A DNA stretch of 38,749 bases from Porogramme epimiltina (lineage: Eukaryota; Basidiomycota; Agaricomycetes; Polyporales; Polyporaceae), in the NCBI GenBank assembly GCA_900155495.1, contig FTLJ01000054.1:1-38749 (forward strand), read 5' to 3'. The notes under the pieces were generated by a model. The model was given only the letters and a program-made list of their open reading frames with translations. It was not told the DNA's origin and made no database searches. This document shows, one piece after another, positions 31,887 through 38,749 of this stretch; within the stretch, counting starts at the first letter, position 1, and every line of letters begins with the position of its first letter. A program made the position numbers and the translations under genes.

Positions 31887-34800
31887 CTACTTCATCTTCG
31901 TGAACATCTCGATTGAATGCTCGAGGAGCTGTATATCTGCCTCCAAAGTTTTCCTCTGCGCACCAAAGATATCGTCAGAAATTATGCGACGGAGAAACTG
32001 AATGTATGTACCTTGTCCTCGTTCGCGAGGCGAACGTTCTCGGGTACAGTCGACTCATAGTCGCCTTGCGCCTCGATCTTCTCGATCTTGGACAAGTTCA
32101 TCTTCGCGAGAGCAAGCTTATTCTCGCACTTGTTAATCTCGCCGTCGAGGTCGACCTGGCCCTGTGGACTAGTTGGCAAGGGGCAAGGACACAGGAAAAG
32201 AAAACACAGAAAACATACCCTGACGAGAATGTGGGTGAAGATCGTCGGTGTGAGCACCTCGGAGCCGCAGCCCTCAGGCACGCCGCTGATGTCGCGCACA
32301 ACCTCTACCGACTTGCAGTTCTTCGTGAGCGCGAGGAACGTCGGCACTTGGGAAGTGAACAGCTCCGCCTCCGTAGAGGTCTCAGCGCGAATGTACACTG
32401 CGACGGTGGTCAATGGTGCGACTAGAGGGTGCGGAAATCGATGTGGCGCTCACCATGCAGGTTCTGCTGGATGTTGTATGAGGCGGCAAGGGCGCGCGCG
32501 GACTTCACACCCGAGAAAACGAGATCGAAGTCACGCTCGGCTTGCGAGAACTGGAACGACGCGTCCTGATCAAACAAGATGACGTCAGCGAATACCCCTT
32601 AAGCTCTGGCTCTGATATGACATACGGAGGTCGGGTACTTGGAGAGCATGATGGACGGTATGGGGTCGTTGGGGCGGCGAGGGAGACGTTGCCAGAGCTC
32701 CTCGGTAACGAAGGGCATGAAGGGGTGCAAGAGGCGGAGGCCATGGTCGAGACATGTGTAGAGCGTCTGCTGGGAGGACCTGCGTGTCGTCTCAGAGGCA
32801 GACTCGTCGGTCATGGGCTTCATCGCTTCCTACAGAGGAGACATCGGGTGAGATCGTTGGCAGGAAGCCGCTGACGAGGGAGCCAGCTTACGATGTAGAC
32901 ATCACACAGCTCGTACAACCAGAAGTTGTACGCCGCGTTAGTCGCGCTCATGAAGTTGCGATCAGCCAGTTGCTTGTTGATCTCTTCAGAGGCAAGGTTG
33001 AGCTTGTGGAGGATCCACTTCTCAACGAGGCTCTCGTTGCCGGTGGGCTACGTTCCATGAGGTCGGTTTTCGCAGGTAATGCAGTATACAACAACGAACC
33101 TTCGGTGTGGGCTCCGGAACGAACTGCTCATCGAGCTTCAACATCGCGAACTTGGTGGCGTTGAAGATCTTGTTGCAGAACTTGCGATAGCCTTCGACGC
33201 GGAGAATCTCGAGGTTGATATCACGGCCTGCCGAACGCGATCAGTACGCACATTCCGAACTCACAGATGTACCATCCGCAGTACTCACCACCACCGGAGT
33301 ACGCGCAGAGCGCGAAGCGCAGCGCATCCGTGCCGCACTGCGGAATGCCCTTCGGGAAGTCCTTCTTCTGGCCCGCTTTCGCCTTGGTGATCTCGCGCTC
33401 GTCGAGGTTGCCCTCGTACAGCTTCTGGTGGAGAGCCTCCAGGTCGAGGCCCTGGATGACGTCGATCGGGTCGATGACGTTGCCGAGGGACTTGGACATC
33501 TTGCGACCATGCGCATCACGGATCATCGCGTGGCAGTACACCTCCGAGAAGGGGACCTTGCCGGTGAGGTGGACGCCGAGGAGTACCATACGCGCCACCC
33601 AGAAGAAGAGAATGTCCCAACCCGTCTCGAGGATCGACGCGGGGTAGAAGAGCTCGAGGTCATTCGTCTGTGAGAGGGGTCAATGATACACAATCGAACG
33701 CGGGAAGGAAGGGAACGTGCCTTCTCAGGCCATCCCAAGATGGACCATGGCCAGAGACCGGACGAAAACCACGTGTCGAGAACGTCCTCGTCCTGCTCGA
33801 GCGAGAACTTCGCATCACCCACGAGCTTCTTCGCATTCGCCGTTGCCTCTTCGAGTGTACGACCAACAACCCAGTGCTTGCCGTCGTTGCGCTGCGGAAA
33901 ACAATAAGCACGATAGAATGCAAGCAGCCACATCGAAGCTACTCACATCCTGATCCTGACCTTCGACGTTGACGAAGTACGCCGGACACCGGTGGCCCCA
34001 CCACAGCTGGCGCGAGATGCACCAGTCCTGGATGCCCTCTAGCCAGCGGTACCACTCTGCTTCGGACGTCTTGGGAGCAATGTCCAATTCTCCGGCACGT
34101 GTCCGCTGAGACGGGGGTCAGTAAACCTCCAGGAAAGTGATTTCAGCTGCCCTACCTTCAGCGCCTCCTCGGCCAAAGGTTTGCAATTGACCCACCACTG
34201 AGGCTTGAGGATTGGCTCGATAATGTCACCGGATTTGCTGTTCTCAGGTAAGATAATGGACCACCAAAGTGATGCCTGCGACTAACCTGCAAATGGGGAT
34301 TTGCATGGGGTTGTCCTTGGTCTCAACATAAAGCCCGAGGTCCTTCAGCGCCTGCACGACTGCGACACGCGCATGGAACCGCTTCATGCCCTGTGCGAGT
34401 TTGTGAGATTAATATGACCTCTCGTGCGACGCGTGTCGGCGCACCTTGAACTTCTCGCCGGCGTTCTCGTTGAATGTGCCGTCATCGTTGAGGATGTTGA
34501 TGAAGTCTAGCTTGTGGCGCATGCCGACCTCGTAATCATTAGGGTCGTGTGCGGGGGTGATTTTTACGGCACCGGTTCCGAAAGCCATGTCGACGACGAT
34601 GTCGTCCGTGACGATGGGGATGCGGCGGTCCACGAAGGGGTGCTTCACGAATTTCCCATGGAGATGCTACGAGGGCATGAGTGACATTTCTCGAGGAACG
34701 TCATTGACGACTACCTTGTACCGAGGATCCTCAGGATGCACAGCGACAGCGGTATCACCTAGCATGGTCTCTGGACGGGTAGTAGCGACGATGATCTTCT

Positions 34801-36406
34801 CATCTGTTGCAATGTTAGCGTGAACATTCTAGGACAAAATGTGTTCACTTGCCAGAGCCATCAATAGGGTAGGCGAAGGAGGTGATGACGCCAAACTCGA
34901 ACTTCTCCTTGACGTCATATCCGGGAACGTTGAGTAGTGTCCGCCCTTCCAGTTGCTTTTGATCGACCTAACGCCTTGTCTACCAAACTGTGTCCCCAGT
35001 ATTATTCGGCTGCTCACCTCTAGGTTAGATAGTGTCGTGTTCAACCTCACACACCAGTTGACAAGACGGTTAGCCCGGTAGATGACACCCTCTTCATGGA
35101 GACGGCAGAAAGTTTCGACGACGGCTTTTGAAAGGCTCTATAAGCACTGCATGAGTTCACTAAACGTGATCTAGGAGGTCATATTACGCGGCGCCGCCTG
35201 ATCCGGGTACCCTCAAGCTACCGTAGAATGTGCCCCAACGGCACCCACACCCAAATCCGCACTCCCCTCGCGACGCACAGCGCGTAGGGGGTATTCCATG
35301 ATGTAGTCGGTGGTTCCATTCAAGGAACGTAGAGAACGGGGGGGGGGAGTATACGAGACAGAACCATGGGGTACAATGGAACTGTGATAAACTGAATACA
35401 ACGTACCTCGTTCATAGTAAACGCTACACGATCCCAGTCGTAACTCCCGCCTAGCCTCCGGAGCTGATTGGTGATGCGGCTCTGGTAGCTGCTTAAGAGT
35501 CAGGGCCATGCTAGACGTGCCTGAGAGTTTGACTCACTCCTCTTTCCACTCCCACACCTTCTCAACAAACTTCTCGCGTCCCAAGTCATGACGCGTCACT
35601 CCCGTCTTGTACAACCTCTTCTCCACGACGGACTGTGTTGAGATGCCAGCATGATCGAACCCGGGTACAAACAGTGTTGTCTTGCCCAACATACGATTCC
35701 TGGAGCAATGCAACGTGAGCACAGGATGTAAGTGTGACTCACACGACTGACCATCGAACCAAACAATCCTGGATCGCAACGGTGAGGGCATGGCCAATGT
35801 GAAGGCTTCCCGTTACATTTGGTGGGGGTGAAGGGATGACGAAAACGCCCTCGGGTTTGATCTTGCCATCTTGAGTGAGCTGGGGAGAGAAGAAACCCTG
35901 TGCGTCCCACCAGTCATACCATGCAGACTCGACGGCGATCGGGTTGTAGCCGCTGGCCATCGGTTGCGTCATATCTTGCTCCCGGAGTCAGTGCTCCGTC
36001 CTCAACACAGAGGGAGGTAAAGTGAAGGCGAACACACCTTTCTTCTCGCCCTTGGGCGTGGTGTTCACGAAGGGGGCCTCCTCCTCCTTTTCCTTCTCCT
36101 TCTTCGCCTTCTTCTCTCCGCCAGCTGGCGCAGTGGCCGCGGTCTTTGCAGCCTTTGCGGCTTTCGCGGCCTTGCGAGCTTCGTTCTCCTTCTGCTTGGC
36201 CAATTTCTTCTCTGCATCCAATTCAGCATGCTGGTGATCGAGGAGGCGGGAAGAGACGAACCAGCACTCTTGGTGAGGGCCGCGCCCTCTGCGGGGGCCG
36301 CGGGGGGAGACGGGTCGGACATGGAGATGCGAGGCGAGTGTAGAAATCTAGACGGCGGGAGACGGTAGAGGCGGCGGGCGATTAATCGATGCACTGGACG
36401 GAGCAT
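31887..36406 (-). CDS. VAS1: Valyl-tRNA synthetase, mitochondrial and cytosolic
   Basis: A class I aminoacyl-tRNA synthetase in a dozen or more exons. It joins valine to tRNA-Val and edits mischarged threonine. The N terminus from 36406 ([20 protein letters not shown]) is an Arg-rich, acid-free mitochondrial presequence. A second in-frame ATG at 36322 ([13 protein letters not shown]) would give the cytosolic form, as known for yeast VAS1. A Lys/Ala/Glu-rich linker follows. The signature [15 protein letters not shown] places HIGH at about 35790-35801, and [10 protein letters not shown] places KMSKS at about 33488-33502. Editing-domain sequence ([20 protein letters not shown]) lies near 34500-34600. 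The anticodon-binding domain reads [17 protein letters not shown] near 32700, and the C-terminal arm coiled coil [20 protein letters not shown] near 32050. It ends MFTKMK at 31887. Its 3' part is duplicated at 26291-26921. Confidence 0.97.
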
Positions 36407-37209
36407 TCAGCTCGAGCTGCAATAAATAAAGTCTAAGACGAGTCACGGCCAGATCTAACTCAGATCCTTCATCGTCCCATCCTTATCTTATCTCTTTTTG
36501 AGCGTCGAGCATTCCTCTGATAGTTTGCCGTGCGTGCCGAGGAGCTCCGTTTGAATCCTGCGGTCGTTGCCACACTTCCTTGCCCAACAGGCACGCGGTC
36601 CTCAAGCACTGCACATACAGTAGTATTGTCCTACACTCCATGCAGGGAAACGTCTTTGTAGGTATGGGACACTCGCATGCTCACTCATCACACTAGTTGT
36701 TGTTCGATTTTTCGCTATCTTAGTGGGCCAGCCTCTGTTATGATTCAACCACTACGCTTTCATTTCGAGTCGTAAACGTTGATATGTCAAGGTTCAAGCA
36801 AGTTGGCTTTCTTGAGTAGCCGTTACTTATCGCCTATCTCGATGACGTGGTCACAAATGCTGCGTAATAGTATTCTGCCACTTCATAGCCTGCCTGGAAA
36901 TTAGTCTATTCTATCACGCGCCCTCTCATTGCCCGTCTCATATTCCGTTGCTAGGGCGGGTCTGCAGGTGTACCTGGACTCTTAGATGATGGGTAGTGAT
37001 TTAATATTCGTGACGCTTTGCTTCACAAGTCAACACCGACTTCACCTAGGCCACATGAACATTGGAACCGTGCGAGGTTTAAAACAAGTAGGAAACAAGA
37101 ATCGCATTTCTCAGCATCAACGATTACAGATTACGGAGCAGCTATAAGCGACACAGAGCTTTACGGAGAAGAACTCGCGAGCCACAATGGGTACAATAGT
37201 ACGCGAGAA
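36407..37209. other. Spacer with the VAS1 promoter
   Basis: This is 0.8 kb between the synthetase start and the stop of the next minus-strand gene. It is AT-richer than the flanking exons. No coding frame of note and no tRNA was recognised. Confidence 0.55.
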
Positions 37210-38738
37210 TTACATGATGACCTTCTTCTTGCGGATCGTGCCCTTGCCAGTGCCGTTGGCGGCAGCGGCGGCGGGTGCGGCGCTGCCGTTAGTCGCAAGG
37301 ACGGTCGCCTTAGCCGCGACAAGGCCAGCAACCTCTGCTTCCTCGGCTTGTCCGCAAGGATCTCCCTATATAGCGATATCCAGTGAGCCGTAGGAATGGT
37401 GACTGTACGTAACGTGTACTTACGTTGCCGTTCGCGTTCCAGGCGTCGGAAGCGGGGCTGACATTGTCCCAGCCGCGGTTGACACCAATGGCGTACTTGA
37501 GAATCTGGCCGCTACGGCGAGTGATCGCAAAGCTTGCTACACAGGTTTGGCGGAATGCGTTCTTGAGGTCCGATTCCGCGAGGGAGAGGGAGCCCTTGTA
37601 AGGGACACCGAGCTCGAATTTCACGGTAATGCCGCCCGCCACCTGCGAGAGAATGTGTTCATGGCGGCACAATGGAGATCGGGATGCGAGGCTTACCGGG
37701 ATGGTATAAGAGACATCATATCCCTTGCACTTGAGAGTCTGAGCCACAGCGGGGAGGTGGGCACCCGCGTTGGGGAAGTCTTTAACGTCGAGGGAAGCAT
37801 TGAACTGGCGCTGCACAGCGTGTCAAACATTAAATGATACATATATTCACAAATTCCCAACCTTTCCCGGGTTCTCAAACAGACCGCTAGCTAGGGTCTC
37901 AGGCTGTGCGTCCTGGACGGCGGCCTCGGCAGCGAAGGCCAAGGAGGAGACACCGAAGTCGTCCTGGGTGACGTCGTACTTGCGAGTGATGGGGTTGTAG
38001 GCAACACCGAGCGTCAGGTCTGCCGTGGTCGGGTCCAGCGTCCGGAGGTCCTTCGACCAACGCTTTGCAGATGCAGGAAGCGGAGAAGACAGTCGCTGGC
38101 CCTCCTCGTACGACTTCTCGAGGTCGGCAGTCTTGAAGACATAGACACTCAACGAGGGCGAGAAGCTCGCAGTCACCGACTTCTGGTCGCTGGACGGGTG
38201 GGTGACGGCGAGCGGTGAGCGTCGAGTGCGAGGGATCGACACAGAGAAAGAGAGGACTCACGCGACATTCTCGTAGACGATCACGTTCTCCATCACCTGC
38301 TGGATCGTCCCCGGGTTGACAATGAAGCCTGTTGCGGAATGTGAGCAGGGAGCTGAGAAAGAGGTAAGTGACGCCCGAAGCACGGACCGAAGCCAATGTT
38401 GGTCTTCCACCCGGTCATGTTCCACGCGACAGGGTTAGAGCCGGGGTGGCCCGCGATGGACGTCGGGTCGGTCCAGTAGTAGACGCTGTTAGGGTCCTTC
38501 TGGAGAGACGTCTGCTGCCCGTTCTAGAGAAGATTGGATGAGGGGATGAGTGTGCTGAGATCCTTCTCGGAAACACGACGCGTCGCGGACGCGGACGTAC
38601 CTTGACGGGGCGGTCGACGTCCTCGGGGTCGCTCAATGCGGAGAAAGCGTAGCTGCAGTTGCGGCGCGAGTGTCAGTAAACGGAGTGCGTGTTGGAACGG
38701 AGGGAGACCGACTTGGAAGTCCAGGTGAAAGGCTCCAT
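37210..38738 (-). CDS. Protein of unknown function, probably complete
   Basis: The start at 38738 (AAAGCATGG context) gives MEPFTWTS; an intron then leads to YAFSALSDPEDVDRPVK. Further exons read NGQQTSLQKDPNSVYYWTDP, SNPVAWNMTGWKTNIGFG, FIVNPGTIQQVMENVIVYEN, SDQKSVTASFSPSLSVYVF, DPTTADLTLGVAYNPITRKY, QFNASLDVKDFPNAGAHLPA, GGITVKFELGVPYKGSLSLA and ITRRSGQILKYAIGVNRGWD. The tail is Ala/Gly-rich and ends in basic GKGTIRKKKVIM at 37210. This gives about 350 residues, rich in beta-type alternating segments, with no signal peptide or membrane span. The family is not one I recognise; a cytosolic beta-sandwich-like protein is a guess from composition. The start lies only 11 bases from the window edge, so an earlier exon outside cannot be excluded. 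Confidence 0.7.
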
Positions 38739-38749
38739 GCTTTGCTCTG

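Larger units (their letters stand above)
27336..32508. repeat. Direct tandem duplication, copy 2 (about 5.2 kb)
   Basis: This is the partner of 21788-26921, offset by about 5.55-5.6 kb. The left border lies against the MITE; the right border is inside the functional valyl-tRNA synthetase gene, where sequence continues with CACCCGAGAAAACGAG. It carries a promoterless BAR tail, DUF6534 gene D and the genuine 3' end of the synthetase gene. Small indels separate the copies, for example extra CTAGTAGT near 28380. Confidence 0.95.

Noticed and set aside
33079..33673. Long plus-strand open frames
   Set aside because: They are antisense to the KMSKS-bearing exon of the valyl-tRNA synthetase, which is unmistakable on the minus strand.

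Overview
The window is nuclear DNA from a basidiomycete fungus, most likely an agaricomycete. Genes are broken by many short introns (about 50-70 bases, GT...AG, with TACTAAC- or CTGAC-like branch sites). Housekeeping genes look fungal, and four genes encode the basidiomycete multi-pass membrane family DUF6534. No prokaryotic features, CRISPR arrays, rRNA or convincing tRNA genes were seen. All exon models were read by eye from frames, splice signals and comparison between the paralogues in the window.

Layout. A G-rich simple repeat lies at 1-66. An ASXH (DEUBAD-type) chromatin protein gene follows at 645-2037 (-). From about 2.4 to 15 kb is an accessory block, all on the minus strand: DUF6534 gene A (2381-4684), two paralogous salicylate-hydroxylase-like FAD monooxygenases (6471-8289 and 9503-11310) and DUF6534 gene B (12796-15001), separated by 1.2-1.8 kb gaps in which no gene could be supported. 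Next come an intronless unknown gene (16249-17052, +), an unknown acidic/serine-rich gene (17408 to about 18940, -), the 20S proteasome beta-2 subunit (19245-20301, -) and a divergent BAR-domain gene (20552-21831, +).

The right half is shaped by a direct tandem duplication of about 5.1 kb. Copy 1 (about 21788-26921) and copy 2 (about 27336-32508) each carry the 3' tip of the BAR gene, a whole DUF6534 gene (C or D) and the 3' end of the valyl-tRNA synthetase gene. The functional valyl-tRNA synthetase runs 31887-36406 (-). Its copy-1 tail (26291-26921) is a dead fragment with a 7-base frameshift. Exactly at the junction of the two copies sits a 410-bp element with roughly 75-base terminal inverted repeats flanked by TA, which looks like a pogo/Tc1-type MITE. 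A further gene of unknown function (37210-38738, -) closes the window.

Together the window shows conserved, GC-rich housekeeping genes (tRNA charging, proteasome, membrane curvature, chromatin) next to an AT-richer, duplication-prone zone of lineage-specific membrane proteins and FAD monooxygenases. No wholly new system could be demonstrated. The most notable structures are the tandem duplication with a MITE at its seam and the DUF6534/FAD-monooxygenase block.
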